Source of the DNA: Terripilifer sp031921685
GTDB taxonomy: Bacteria > Pseudomonadota > Alphaproteobacteria > Rhizobiales > Beijerinckiaceae
NCBI RefSeq assembly: GCF_031921685.1
Contig: NZ_JAPDHU010000003.1
Span: 744,001-808,000, forward strand
Reading direction: 5' to 3'
Length of the DNA stretch: 64,000 nucleotides
Positions 41,214 through 50,686 of the stretch are shown here, piece after piece. The position numbers and the translations under genes were made by a program. The notes beneath the pieces are model-generated. The model was not told where the DNA came from. It saw nothing but the letters and a program-made list of their open reading frames with translations, and ran no database searches. Within the stretch, counting starts at the first letter, position 1; the number at the start of each line of letters is the position of its first letter.

Positions 41214-43732
41214 GCGAGCCCCCTCACCTTACCGGGGCTGGGCTCGCTCGCGTCATGCAGGAAATAGCGATCGGCGACGGCGATGGCCAAGGCCACGAGC
41301 CGATTTTCGTAATCGTAGATCGCTTGGCTATTGAGGCGACGCGCATCCTCCACGGCCAGATCGCCCTTCAGCTTCAAGGCGATCTGACGCGGCTGTTCGA
41401 GCATGCCAGTTTCACGCAGCGAAGGCAGACCGGCAAGATGTTCTTCGATACGTCCGGCCTGGAAGGCGACGGAACGCGGATTGAACGCATCGAGCATTGC
41501 CATGTCGCGCACCGGTGCCAGCGTTGCGCCAGTGAGATAACGCGAACGATAGGTGATCTGCGAATCGATCAGATCGAGCAGCACATCGAGCAGTTCGAGA
41601 TCGGCATCGTCGCCGGCGAACTGGCTGACGAAGCGCAAGGTGTTGATGCTCCGTTCGATGCGACGGCCCATGTCGAGGAAATTCCAACCGGCCACCCGGT
41701 TCATGTTCTCGTTGACGAAGCCGGCGATCGCAGCGATCACCTGGAGCGCCTGCTCGCTCTGTTCGAGAACGCCGGCTTCGACGGCGCTCTGCCCCAAGGG
41801 TTTGCGCAGAATGTTTTCCAGACGCCCGACGAGCAGCCAGACATCGGGCGACAGCCGTTCGCGGATCGACGATGCGGCGCGGCGCGCCGCGATCGTGTTC
41901 GACAGAGCCGAACCGTAATTGTTCTCGTCGTGCAGCGCCGATTGCGCCATGTCGAGCGACAGGCTGCTCGCCACCACGCGCGGCGCCGCGTCCCAGGAGA
42001 CGAGCAGACGTTGCAACCGCTCCGCCGGTCCATGATCGACGCGTGTCGGCGCGTCCGGGTCCAAGGCTTTCGCGACCAGAGCACGCACGATACGCAGGAT
42101 CGCCTCGACCCGCTCAAGATAACGGCCGAACCAATAAAGATTATCGGCGGCGCGGCTCGGCAGATTGCCAAGCAGCCGGATGATCCGCACGTCATCGCCC
42201 GAAGGCAGCAACGTTTCCATCTCCACCGGCTTGTCCGACAACACCCAGACGTCGGCGGAACGTACGCTTGCATCCATCGACACGGCGCGCGCATCGGAGC
42301 GATCGGAAACGCGGCAGAAACCGCCGGGCAAAACCTGCCAGCCGTCGGGCGTCGCCGCCGCGAAGACGCGCAGCACGAAAGGCCGCGGCACCAGCCGTGC
42401 CCGATCGCCGCTCGTCTCCCACGCCGGCGTCGTCGACAGGCGCACGACCTCCTGGCCGACATAATCCATGCCGCGCGCCGTCATCGCCTCGACCAGCCGC
42501 TCGCGTTCCGCCGGCGACAATTCGCTGACGAGCGCGCTGTGGCGACCATCGAAACCTGGCAGTTGATTGGCGAAGGCCCCAGAAATCGACAGATGATCGA
42601 GCTGTTCGAGCACTTCGCCACGCTGCCGCTCCTGACCGCACCACCACGTCGCGATATTCGGCAGGCGCAGATCCTCGCCCAATAGATGACGCGCCAGCCC
42701 CGGCATGAAAGCCTGAAACGCACGCGCTTCGAGCAGGCCGGCGCCGGGCATGTTCGCCATGCTCACCTTGCCCTGGCGGATCGCCTCGACCATGCCGGGC
42801 ACGCCGAGACGCGACGCGCCGTTCAGCTCCAGGGGATCGCACCATTCCGCATCGATGCGACGCCAGATCACATCGGCGCGCTTCAGCCCGGCGATGGTGC
42901 GCACATGCATCTTGCCATCGGCATAAACGAGATCGGCGCCTTCGACCAAGAGGAAGCCGAGATAACGCGCCAGATAGGCCTGTTCGAAATAGGTCTGGCT
43001 GAAAGCGCCCGGCGTCAGCAGACAAATGCGCGGATCGGATCGCTCGGCCGCATGGGCGAGCCCATCGCGAAACGCCCGGAAGAACGGCGCCAGACGCTGC
43101 ACGTTCATGTCGCGATAAAGACCGGGAAAGGCTTGCGACGTCACCAGACGGTTGGCGAGCGCATAGCCGGCGCCAGAAGGCGCCTGGGTGCGATCGCCCA
43201 ATACCCACCAGCGCCCGTCAGGACCACGGCCGATATCGGCGGCATAAAATTGCAGCCAGCGGCCGCCAAAAGGTTTCGCGCCGGCCAGCGGCCGCAGGAA
43301 TTCCGGCGAACCGGCCACCACCGCCGCCGGCAAGGCACCGTCGCGCACCAGCCGCCCATCGCCGTAGAGATCGGCGATGATGCGATCGAGCAATTGCGCG
43401 CGCTGCACGACGCCGGCCGAAATCTCGTTCCATTCCGCCTGCGAGATGAGAAGCGGCAGGCCGCTCAGCGGCCAGGACTGTTCGTTGGTCTCGCCCTGGA
43501 TGCGATAGGAAACGCCGCCTTCGCGGATACGCCGTTCGGCCGTCGCCAGACGCTGGTCGAGATCATCCTGATCGAACTGGCCGAGCGCATCGAGGAAGCC
43601 ACGCCAATAGGCGCGCGGCGTCCCGTCCGGTCCTATGAACTCATCGGGAATGCCTGGCAGCGGTGCATAGGATTGCGTCCATGCCTGCGCACGCTGCGGC
43701 GTACGCACGGGGGACAGGAGCTCATCTGCCAA
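41210..43732 (-). CDS. Circularly permuted ATP-grasp fused to alpha-E domain
   Basis: An 840-residue fusion. Residues 1-480 are the circularly permuted ATP-grasp type 2 domain (DUF404/DUF407: GVSYRIQGETNEQSWPLSGLPLLIS, LARYLGFLLVEGADLVYADGKMHVRT, KVSMANMPGAGLLEARAFQAFMPGL, FDGRHSALVSELS). Residues about 500-830 are the alpha-E domain (DUF403: LGNLPSRAADNLYWFGRYLERVEAILRIVRALVAKAL, NMNRVAGWNFLDMGRRIERSINTLRF). These are usually two genes; here they form one chain. The ATP-grasp part should form peptide or amide bonds; alpha-E is helical and of unknown role. It lies between the two transglutaminase genes with start/stop overlaps on both sides. Confidence 0.94.
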   Translation of the reverse strand: MADELLSPVRTPQRAQAWTQSYAPLPGIPDEFIGPDGTPRAYWRGFLDALGQFDQDDLDQRLATAERRIREGGVSYRIQGETNEQSWPLSGLPLLISQAEWNEISAGVVQRAQLLDRIIADLYGDGRLVRDGALPAAVVAGSPEFLRPLAGAKPFGGRWLQFYAADIGRGPDGRWWVLGDRTQAPSGAGYALANRLVTSQAFPGLYRDMNVQRLAPFFRAFRDGLAHAAERSDPRICLLTPGAFSQTYFEQAYLARYLGFLLVEGADLVYADGKMHVRTIAGLKRADVIWRRIDAEWCDPLELNGASRLGVPGMVEAIRQGKVSMANMPGAGLLEARAFQAFMPGLARHLLGEDLRLPNIATWWCGQERQRGEVLEQLDHLSISGAFANQLPGFDGRHSALVSELSPAERERLVEAMTARGMDYVGQEVVRLSTTPAWETSGDRARLVPRPFVLRVFAAATPDGWQVLPGGFCRVSDRSDARAVSMDASVRSADVWVLSDKPVEMETLLPSGDDVRIIRLLGNLPSRAADNLYWFGRYLERVEAILRIVRALVAKALDPDAPTRVDHGPAERLQRLLVSWDAAPRVVASSLSLDMAQSALHDENNYGSALSNTIAARRAASSIRERLSPDVWLLVGRLENILRKPLGQSAVEAGVLEQSEQALQVIAAIAGFVNENMNRVAGWNFLDMGRRIERSINTLRFVSQFAGDDADLELLDVLLDLIDSQITYRSRYLTGATLAPVRDMAMLDAFNPRSVAFQAGRIEEHLAGLPSLRETGMLEQPRQIALKLKGDLAVEDARRLNSQAIYDYENRLVALAIAVADRYFLHDASEPSPGKVRGLA

Positions 43733-46700
43733 TCTTCCTCCGCAGATCCAATGTCATCGGAAACTCCCCGGGAATTTCCTCGCGCGGCGGCTCGACGCGC
43801 CCCGGAGTATGCCCGTGATCCTGGAATCGCGCCAGCCGGCGCGCTTCCGCCTCATAGGAATTCACCGGAAATGTCTCATAATTGCGACCGCCCGGATGGG
43901 CCACGTGATAGACGCAACCGCCAAGCGAGCGGCCGTTCCAGGTGTCGATAATGTCGAAGGTGAGCGGCGCATGCACCGCAATGGTCGGATGCATGCCGGC
44001 CGCCGGCTGCCAGGCCTTGAAACGCACGGCCGCCACCGCCTCGCCGGCCGCGCCCGTCGATGTCATCGGCATGCGCCGGCCGTTGCAGGCGATGACATGC
44101 CGGCCCGGCACGAAGCCCGTCACCTTCGCCTGCAACCGCTCGACCGAACTATCGACATAGCGCACCGTGCCGCCCGCCGCGCCCTGCTCGCCCAGCACGT
44201 GCCAGGGCTCCAGCGCCTGCCGCAATTCCAAGCTCACGCCGCCATGCTCAATCGTGCCATAGACCGGAAAGCGGAATTCGAACTGCGCCTGAAACCATTC
44301 AGGCGAGAATTCGTAACCAGCGCCACCAAGATCGCTCAGCACGCTCAGAAAATCTTCCCAGATGAAATGGGGCATCATGAAGCGATCGTGCAGCGACGTG
44401 CCCCAGCGCACCAGGTTGCCCTGCTGCGGCTCGCGCCAGAACCAGGCCATCAGCGCGCGCAACAACAATTGCTGCGCCAGCGACATGCGTGCATCAGGCG
44501 GCATTTCGAACGCGCGGAACTCCACTAGCCCCAGGCGCCCCGTTGAGCTGTCGGGCGAATATAGCTTGTCGATGCAGATTTCGGCGCGGTGCGTATTGCC
44601 GCCCACATCGACGAGCAGATTTCGATAAAGCCGGTCCACCAGCCAGATCGGGAACTTGCCATCGCCCGGCATCGGCGTGTTGGCGAGCGCAATCTCCAGT
44701 TCATAGAGTGAGTCGTGTCGCGCTTCATCAACGCGTGGCGCCTGGCTTGTCGGGCCGATGAACAGGCCGGAGAACAGATAGGACAAAGCCGGATGGCGCT
44801 GCCAATAGAGCACGAGGCTGCGCAGCATGTCGGGCCGGCGCAGAAAGGGTGAATCGGCCGGTGTGAGGCCGCCGAACACCAGATGGTTGCCACCGCCCGT
44901 GCCGGTGTGGCGGCCATCGGTCATGAATTTGTCAGCGCCGAGCCGCATCTGCCGCGCTTCTTCATAGAGCACGGTCGTTGTCTCAACCGCTTCGCGCCAG
45001 GACGTCGCCGGATGAATGTTCACCTCGATGACACCCGGATCTGGCGTCACCTTGATGAGATTGACACGCGGATCGAAGGGCGGCGCATAGCCTTCCACAT
45101 GGATCTTCAGCTTCTTTTCGCGCGCTACGTCTTCGACCGAGACCAGCAGTTCGACATAATCATCGAAAGTTTCCACCGGCGGCATGAACACGCAGAGCAG
45201 CCCGTCACGCACTTCCACCGCCAGCGCCGTGCGTACGGCGTCTTCTGACAACGCTTGCTCCAGAACGTGCTGCCGGTCCCCACCACCCCCATCGACCGCC
45301 ACCGTCTGCTGCACGTGGCTGGGATCATGGCCCGAAGGGGAGCCTGGATCAGGCAAGGGCCCGCGCGGCTCCAGCGGATCCTGCTCGTGTGTATAGGGAT
45401 AGGCGGAGGGTGGCACCCAGGGCAGCGCATTCATCGGCAGGCGCAGACCGATCGGTGAATCGCCCGGCGCCAAAAACAATTTGCCACGCCGCAAGGCCCA
45501 TTTCTCGCTGCGCCAGCGACGCTGCGCCTTGGCTTCCGCGTTCCAGCGCTGCACCGGCAGGACGAAACCGCTCGGCTGTGACAGGCCGCGCTCGAACGTG
45601 CGCACCATGCGCGCTCGTTCTTCCGCATCATCGATCTTCGGATCGGAGGGATCGACATTGAAAGGCAGATTGCCTTCGCGCACCATCCAATGGGCGCTGT
45701 CTTCATAGGCCGCCAGAACGAAGTCCGGCTCGATGCCGATCTTCTCAGCGATCCCGTCGGCCAAGGTCGCTGCCTGATCGATGGTGGCGCGGCCGCCATT
45801 GTCCATGGTCGAAATCAAACCCGGGTCGCCCCACAGCGGCTTGCCGTCCTTGCGCCAATAGAGCGAGAAGGCCCAGCGTGGCAGGCTTTCGCCCGGATAC
45901 CACTTGCCCTGGCCATAGTGCAGAAAGCCGCCGGGCGCGAAGCGCTCGCGCAGGCGACGGATCAATTCATCGGCCAAGGCGCGCTTGGTCGGACCGACGG
46001 CGGCGGTGTTCCATTCCGGCGCTTCGAAATCATCGATCGACACGAAGGTCGGCTCGCCGCCCATGGTGAGGCGCATGTCCTGCGCGACGAGATCGCGATC
46101 GACCGCTTCGCCCAGTTCGTCGAGCGCTTGCCAGGCTTCGCTCGAAAACGGCAGCGTGATGCGCGGCGCTTCGTTGATGCGATTAATGTGCATGTCGAAA
46201 TGAAATTCGACGTTGGCCGGATCGACGAGGCCGCTGATCGGCGCGGCGGAGCGATAATGCGGCGTGGCACAGAGCGGCAGATGGCCTTCACCGCACAACA
46301 GGCCCGAGGTTGCATCGAGGCCGATCCAGCCGGCGCCTGGAATATAGACCTCGGCCCAGGCGTGCAGATCGGTGAAATCCTTGTCGGTGCCCTTCGGCCC
46401 ATCGACCGGATCGACATCGGCCTTGAGCTGAATGAGATAGCCCGAGACGAAACGCGCCGCGAGACCGAGACGGCGCAGAATCTGCACCAGGAGCCAGGCG
46501 GAGTCGCGGCATGAGCCGGTTCCGAGTTCCAGCGTTTCCTCGGGCGCCTGCACGCCGGCTTCCATGCGGATCACATAGCGGATCTTCTGCTGCAGCCGCA
46601 TGTTGAGATCGACGATGAAATCGATGGTGCGGTTTCTGTCGCGCGGCAGATCAGCGATGAATTTGTCGAGCAGCGGCGTCGAGGGTTCAAGCTCGAGATA

Positions 46701-47048
46701 GGCGGCCAGCTCCACCTGCAATTCTTCCGAATAAGCGAAGGGGAATTCTTCCGCATAGGGCTCGACGAAAAAGTCGAACGGATTGACCACCGCCATCTCA
46801 GCGACGAGATCGACCGTGACCGAAAACTTCGTCGTCTTCTCCGGGAAGACAAACCGCGCCAGCCAATTGCCGTGCGGATCCTGCTGCCAATTGATGAAAT
46901 GGTTTTCGGGAACGACCTTCAGCGAATAGCCCGTCACCTTGGTCCGGCAATGCGGCGCCGGGCGCAGGCGGATGACCTGCGGCCCGAGCGCGATCGGCCG
47001 ATCATATTTGTAGCTGGTGACGTGGTGGAGCGCGACGTTGAGTGCCAA
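43722..47048 (-). CDS. Transglutaminase fused to DUF2126 amidoligase
   Basis: An 1108-residue two-domain protein. The N-terminal transglutaminase-like part (1-300) has Cys180 (GTGSCRDSAWLL), His229 (TDLHAWAEVY) and Asp245 (GWIGLDATSGL). From about 310 on there is DUF2126, described as a GCS2-like putative amidoligase (LVAQDMRLTMGGEPTFVSIDDFEAPEWN, FLHYGQGKWYPGESLPRWAFSLYWRKDGKPLW, THRAEICIDKLYSPDSSTGRLGLVEFRAFEMPP, and a C-terminal GGCVYHVAHPGGRNYETFPVN). It heads the operon. A single chain holding both a peptide-bond maker and a breaker or transferase suggests ligation followed by trimming; product unknown. Confidence 0.94.
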   Translation of the reverse strand: MALNVALHHVTSYKYDRPIALGPQVIRLRPAPHCRTKVTGYSLKVVPENHFINWQQDPHGNWLARFVFPEKTTKFSVTVDLVAEMAVVNPFDFFVEPYAEEFPFAYSEELQVELAAYLELEPSTPLLDKFIADLPRDRNRTIDFIVDLNMRLQQKIRYVIRMEAGVQAPEETLELGTGSCRDSAWLLVQILRRLGLAARFVSGYLIQLKADVDPVDGPKGTDKDFTDLHAWAEVYIPGAGWIGLDATSGLLCGEGHLPLCATPHYRSAAPISGLVDPANVEFHFDMHINRINEAPRITLPFSSEAWQALDELGEAVDRDLVAQDMRLTMGGEPTFVSIDDFEAPEWNTAAVGPTKRALADELIRRLRERFAPGGFLHYGQGKWYPGESLPRWAFSLYWRKDGKPLWGDPGLISTMDNGGRATIDQAATLADGIAEKIGIEPDFVLAAYEDSAHWMVREGNLPFNVDPSDPKIDDAEERARMVRTFERGLSQPSGFVLPVQRWNAEAKAQRRWRSEKWALRRGKLFLAPGDSPIGLRLPMNALPWVPPSAYPYTHEQDPLEPRGPLPDPGSPSGHDPSHVQQTVAVDGGGGDRQHVLEQALSEDAVRTALAVEVRDGLLCVFMPPVETFDDYVELLVSVEDVAREKKLKIHVEGYAPPFDPRVNLIKVTPDPGVIEVNIHPATSWREAVETTTVLYEEARQMRLGADKFMTDGRHTGTGGGNHLVFGGLTPADSPFLRRPDMLRSLVLYWQRHPALSYLFSGLFIGPTSQAPRVDEARHDSLYELEIALANTPMPGDGKFPIWLVDRLYRNLLVDVGGNTHRAEICIDKLYSPDSSTGRLGLVEFRAFEMPPDARMSLAQQLLLRALMAWFWREPQQGNLVRWGTSLHDRFMMPHFIWEDFLSVLSDLGGAGYEFSPEWFQAQFEFRFPVYGTIEHGGVSLELRQALEPWHVLGEQGAAGGTVRYVDSSVERLQAKVTGFVPGRHVIACNGRRMPMTSTGAAGEAVAAVRFKAWQPAAGMHPTIAVHAPLTFDIIDTWNGRSLGGCVYHVAHPGGRNYETFPVNSYEAEARRLARFQDHGHTPGRVEPPREEIPGEFPMTLDLRRKIGR

Positions 47049-47178
47049 GCTGCTGATTTCCCGAAAGCTGCGGTCTCCAGATCAGGCAGGCAAGCTTCAT
47101 GCCCACGCCGACCCGACAACCGCCGGTCCCGCTTCTTTCATAGCCCTCACCAGGGAGCGGCGCCACCGTCGCCAGATG

Positions 47179-47853
47179 TCAGAGGCGCGATCCGGCGGCA
47201 CGCCGGCCGCCATGGCTCATCTGATCGAAGGCATCCTCGACCAGATTCACGTGGTCGAGCATCGCCGCATGCGCCGTGACCGAATCGCCGGCAAGGATCG
47301 CCGTGACCACCCGCTCGTGTTCCGCATGGGACTGGCGCAAGCGGCCTGGTGTCCGAAACTGCGCCCGCCGGAACGGATCGAGACGACGGCGCAGCGCCAC
47401 GGCGAAATCATTCATGGTCGCGTTATGAGCGCCGGCATAGATCGCCACATGGAATTGTCGATTGGCCTCGACATAGTCAGGCTCGTTGTTGGCTTCGACC
47501 ATGCCGGCCATGGTTTCGTGCAGAGCCTGCAGCCGGCGCCGCTCGATCGGATTCATGGAAAGCGCTGAGAGACGGGCACAAGTTGCCTCCACCTCGCCCA
47601 TGGCAACGAACAATTCGCTCAACCGATCGGCGGTGATGGCGGCCACATGCGCGCCGCGCCGCGGCTGCATGTCGATCAAGCCCGTCGCCACAAGCTGACG
47701 CAAAGCTTCGCGCACCGGCGTGCGCGACACCTTGAACCGCTCCGCCAGCATATGCTCGTCGAGCCGCATGCCGGGGACGAAACTGCCCGTCAGGATTTCG
47801 TCGGCGATCTCCCCTGCGAGCACTTCCGAACGGGTTCTGCCGTCAACTGCCAT
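47179..47853 (-). CDS. GntR-family regulator, FCD subfamily
   Basis: A 224-residue transcription factor with an N-terminal winged helix (EIADEILTGSFVPGMRLDEHMLAERFKVSRTPVREALRQLVATGLIDMQPRRGAHV) and a C-terminal FCD domain (about 85-215) that binds carboxylates with metal-ligand His and Asp residues. It is divergent from the Dpp-type importer and amidase operon; the spaced ATGCAA repeats between them are the natural operators. It is probably a repressor released by a pathway intermediate. Confidence 0.93.
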   Translation of the reverse strand: MAVDGRTRSEVLAGEIADEILTGSFVPGMRLDEHMLAERFKVSRTPVREALRQLVATGLIDMQPRRGAHVAAITADRLSELFVAMGEVEATCARLSALSMNPIERRRLQALHETMAGMVEANNEPDYVEANRQFHVAIYAGAHNATMNDFAVALRRRLDPFRRAQFRTPGRLRQSHAEHERVVTAILAGDSVTAHAAMLDHVNLVEDAFDQMSHGGRRAAGSRL

Positions 47854-47937
47854 CGGCTTGATCCACCTTCACCACCACGATCCTGCACAGCGCGCATGCA
47901 GGACAAGCAAATTTTGTGCAGCGCCGCCGAATCTATA

Positions 47938-47986
47938 GGCATGCAATTTCCAATATTTGTATGCAATATTTCTATACCGCATGCAA
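47938..47986. promoter_or_regulatory. Three ATGCAA repeats at 20-base spacing, GntR operator region
   Basis: ATGCAA begins at 47941, 47961 and 47981, exactly 20 bases (about two helical turns) apart. The middle copy is part of TTGTATGCAA, a near-palindrome like the FCD-type operator TTGTATACAA. All lie between the divergent GntR gene and the ABC importer gene. Confidence 0.55.
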
Positions 47987-48019
47987 GTCATAGCAGCGCA
48001 ACCACAGGAAGATGACTCC

Positions 48020-49645
48020 ATGGCCCGACATCTGGATCGACGCGGTTTCCTCAAGTCCACGGCCGCCACCGCTTTGGCGACAGGGGTCGCGGCACCGGCG
48101 GTCTGGTCACCGGCCAAGGCGCAAAGCCGCCAGGAGACCTTGCTGGTCGTCTCCGAGAGCGGCCCCAACAACATCGACATTCACGGCGTCGGCACCAATG
48201 TGCCGGGCTATGAAGTGTCGTGGAACTGCTACGACCGTCTCATCAGCCATGAGATGAAATCCGGCCCGGGCGGCGTGCCTTATTACGACCGCGACAAGTT
48301 CAAGCCGGAACTGGCCGACGACATGAACATCGGCGACATGTCGGTGACTTTCCGCCTGCGCAAGGGCGCCAAATTCCACGACGGCACGCCCGTCACCGCC
48401 AAGGACGTGAAATGGTCGCTCGACCGCGCCGTCACCGTCGGCGGCTTTCCGACCTTTCAGATGAAGGCCGGCTCGCTGGAAAAGCCGGAACAATTCGTCG
48501 TCGTCGACGACAACACCGTGCGGGTCGATTTCCTGCGCAAGGACAAACTGACCGTTCCCGATCTCGCGGTCATCGTGCCCGCCATCTACAATTCCGAACT
48601 GGTCAAGAAGAACGCCACGCCGGACGATCCCTGGGGCCTCAACTACACCAAGCAGAACATCGCCGGCAGCGGCGCCTATAAGGTGAGCCGCTGGACGCCA
48701 GGCACCGAAGTCGTGCTCGACCGCAACGACGATTGGGCGAGCGGCCCATTGCCGAAGATCAAGCGCGTGATCTGGCGCATGGTGCCGTCAGCCGGCAATC
48801 GGCGGGCGCTTCTGGAACGCGGCGATGCCGACGTTTCTTATGAACTGCCGAACAAGGATTTCGCCGAACTGAAGGATTCCGGCAAGCTGTCCGTCGTCTC
48901 GACGCCGTTCTCCAACGGCTGCCAATATCTCGGCATGAACGTCACCAAGCCGCCGTTCGACAATCTGAAAGTGCGGCAGGCTGTCGCCTATGCCATTCCC
49001 TATCAGAAGATCATGGACGCGGTGCTCTACGGCCTGGGCACGCCGCTGTTTGGCGCCACAGCGCCGCCGCCGGCCGCCTGGCCTGTCGCGCATGCCTATA
49101 ATCTCGACCTTGCCAAGGCGCGGCAATTGCTGAGCGAAGCGGGTTATCCCAACGGCTTCGAGACCACTTTGTCGTTCGATCTCGGCTTTGCCGTCGTCAA
49201 CGAACCGCTCTGCGTGCTGATCCAGGAAAGCCTCGCGCAGATCGGCATCAAGACCACCATCAACAAGGTGACGGGCGCCAATTGGCGCACCGAACTGAAC
49301 AAGAAGGTGATGCCGCTCTACACCAACGTGTTTTCGGGCTGGCTCGACTATCCGGAATATTTCTTCTTCTGGTGCTACCACGGCTCCAATTCCGTCTTCA
49401 ACACCATGAGCTATCAGTCGCCGCAGATGGATGCGCTCATCGATGGCGCCCGCACGGCCGCGGCCAACGGCGACAATGCCGCCTATGAAAAGGACGTGAA
49501 GGGCTTCATCGACCTCGCCTTCACCGATATTCCTCGCATTCCGCTGTTCCAGCCCTATTCCAACGTGGCCATGCAGAAGAACGTCAGCGGCTACCAATAC
49601 TGGTTCCACCGCCGGCTCGATTATCGTTCCTTCGTCAAGGGTTGA
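48020..49645 (+). CDS. Dpp/Opp-type ABC transporter substrate-binding protein
   Basis: SBP_bac_5 family periplasmic binding protein (541 aa). The signal has a Tat-like DRRGFLKS at residues 7-14 and a cut near PAKAQ. Family blocks are VTFRLRKGAKFHDGTPVTAKDVKWSLDRAV, GSGAYKVSRWTPGTEVVLDRNDDW, VRQAVAYAIPYQKIMDAVLYG and NPLA-like ARQLLSEAGYPNGFET. The group takes dipeptides, nickel, or small nitrogen compounds. Start 48020 follows AGGAAG. Here it should deliver the substrate for the amidases downstream. Confidence 0.93.
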   Translation: MARHLDRRGFLKSTAATALATGVAAPAVWSPAKAQSRQETLLVVSESGPNNIDIHGVGTNVPGYEVSWNCYDRLISHEMKSGPGGVPYYDRDKFKPELADDMNIGDMSVTFRLRKGAKFHDGTPVTAKDVKWSLDRAVTVGGFPTFQMKAGSLEKPEQFVVVDDNTVRVDFLRKDKLTVPDLAVIVPAIYNSELVKKNATPDDPWGLNYTKQNIAGSGAYKVSRWTPGTEVVLDRNDDWASGPLPKIKRVIWRMVPSAGNRRALLERGDADVSYELPNKDFAELKDSGKLSVVSTPFSNGCQYLGMNVTKPPFDNLKVRQAVAYAIPYQKIMDAVLYGLGTPLFGATAPPPAAWPVAHAYNLDLAKARQLLSEAGYPNGFETTLSFDLGFAVVNEPLCVLIQESLAQIGIKTTINKVTGANWRTELNKKVMPLYTNVFSGWLDYPEYFFFWCYHGSNSVFNTMSYQSPQMDALIDGARTAAANGDNAAYEKDVKGFIDLAFTDIPRIPLFQPYSNVAMQKNVSGYQYWFHRRLDYRSFVKG

Positions 49646-49672
49646 CGGCACGGTTCTTGCGAGAGGCCGCCC

Positions 49673-50686
49673 ATGCTGCGCACCATCGGCAAACGCATAG
49701 CGACCGCGATCCCGAGCTTGATTGGGGTCATCGTCGTCACCTTCCTGTTGACGCGGGTTCTGCCCGGCGACACGGCATCGTTTTTCGCCGGCCCGGCAGC
49801 GACGCCGCAAGCCATCGAGGAAGTGCGCAAACAGCTCGGCCTTGACCGCAGCCTGCCGGAACAGTTCGTCAGCTATGTCAGCCATCTCGTGCGCGGCGAT
49901 CTCGGCACGTCGCTGACCACCGGCCGCCCGGTGGTCACCGAACTCGCCACGCGCTTGCCCGCCTCCGCCGAATTGACCCTGCTCGGCCTCCTCATCGCTC
50001 TCTTGATCGCCGTGCCGCTCGGCATCATCGCCGCCGTGCGGCAAGGCTCCTGGATCGATCACCTCTGCCGCATCGTCGCCACCGCCGGCGTGTCGCTGCC
50101 TGTCTTCTTCACCGGCCTCATCTTCGTCTACGTCTTCTATTTCATTCTCGGCATTTCACCGGCGCCGCTCGGCCGCCTCGATGTCTTCGCCTCACCGCCA
50201 CCCGACATCACCGGCTTCTATCTCATCGACGCCTTGATCGCCCGTGACTTCGAGACCTTCCGTGCCGCGCTGGCGCAGATCACTTTGCCCGCCGTGACGC
50301 TCGCCGTCTTCTCGCTGGCGCCGATCGCCCGCATCACCCGCGCCTCGATGCTGGCGGTGCTGTCCTCCGAATTCATCCGCACGGCGAGGGCCAGCGGCCT
50401 CAAGCCCTCGACCGTCGTGATGACCTATGCCTTTCGCAACGCCATGCTGCCGGTGATCACCACGCTCGGCATGGTGTTCTCCTTCCTGCTCGGCGCCAAT
50501 GTGCTGGTCGAGAAAGTCTTCGCCTGGCCCGGCATCGGCTCCTATGCGGTGGAGGCCCTGATCGCATCGGATTTCGCGCCCGTGCAGGGCTTCGTGCTGA
50601 CCATGGCCGTGCTCTATGTGCTGATCAATCTCGGCATCGATCTCCTCTACGGCATCATCGACCCGCGCGTGAAGGTGGAAGCATGA
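49673..50686 (+). CDS. Dpp-type ABC permease 1 (DppB-like)
   Basis: Permease of 337 aa with an N-terminal helix (ATAIPSLIGVIVVTFLLTRVLPGD, the DppB-type lead), a conserved periplasmic stretch (LGLDRSLPEQFVSYVSHLVRGDLGTSL) and the EAA loop (EFIRTARASGLKPSTVVMTYAFRNAMLPVITTLG). It has six helices. Its stop overlaps the next permease by 4 bases (ATGA at 50683-50686). Confidence 0.95.
   Translation: MLRTIGKRIATAIPSLIGVIVVTFLLTRVLPGDTASFFAGPAATPQAIEEVRKQLGLDRSLPEQFVSYVSHLVRGDLGTSLTTGRPVVTELATRLPASAELTLLGLLIALLIAVPLGIIAAVRQGSWIDHLCRIVATAGVSLPVFFTGLIFVYVFYFILGISPAPLGRLDVFASPPPDITGFYLIDALIARDFETFRAALAQITLPAVTLAVFSLAPIARITRASMLAVLSSEFIRTARASGLKPSTVVMTYAFRNAMLPVITTLGMVFSFLLGANVLVEKVFAWPGIGSYAVEALIASDFAPVQGFVLTMAVLYVLINLGIDLLYGIIDPRVKVEA

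Noticed and set aside
41255..42685. 476-residue open frame on the plus strand
   Set aside because: Lies fully opposite the ATP-grasp/alpha-E coding region, low in Lys and rich in Arg, Gln and His; typical antisense shadow with no motifs.
47881..48019. Repeated ATGCAA motifs as a CRISPR-like or tandem repeat array
   Set aside because: Units are only 6 bases with varied flanks and no spacers; operator explanation is simpler.
48788..50062. 424-residue open frame on the minus strand
   Set aside because: Covers the ABC binding protein and permease genes in antisense; no family match and no ribosome binding site.
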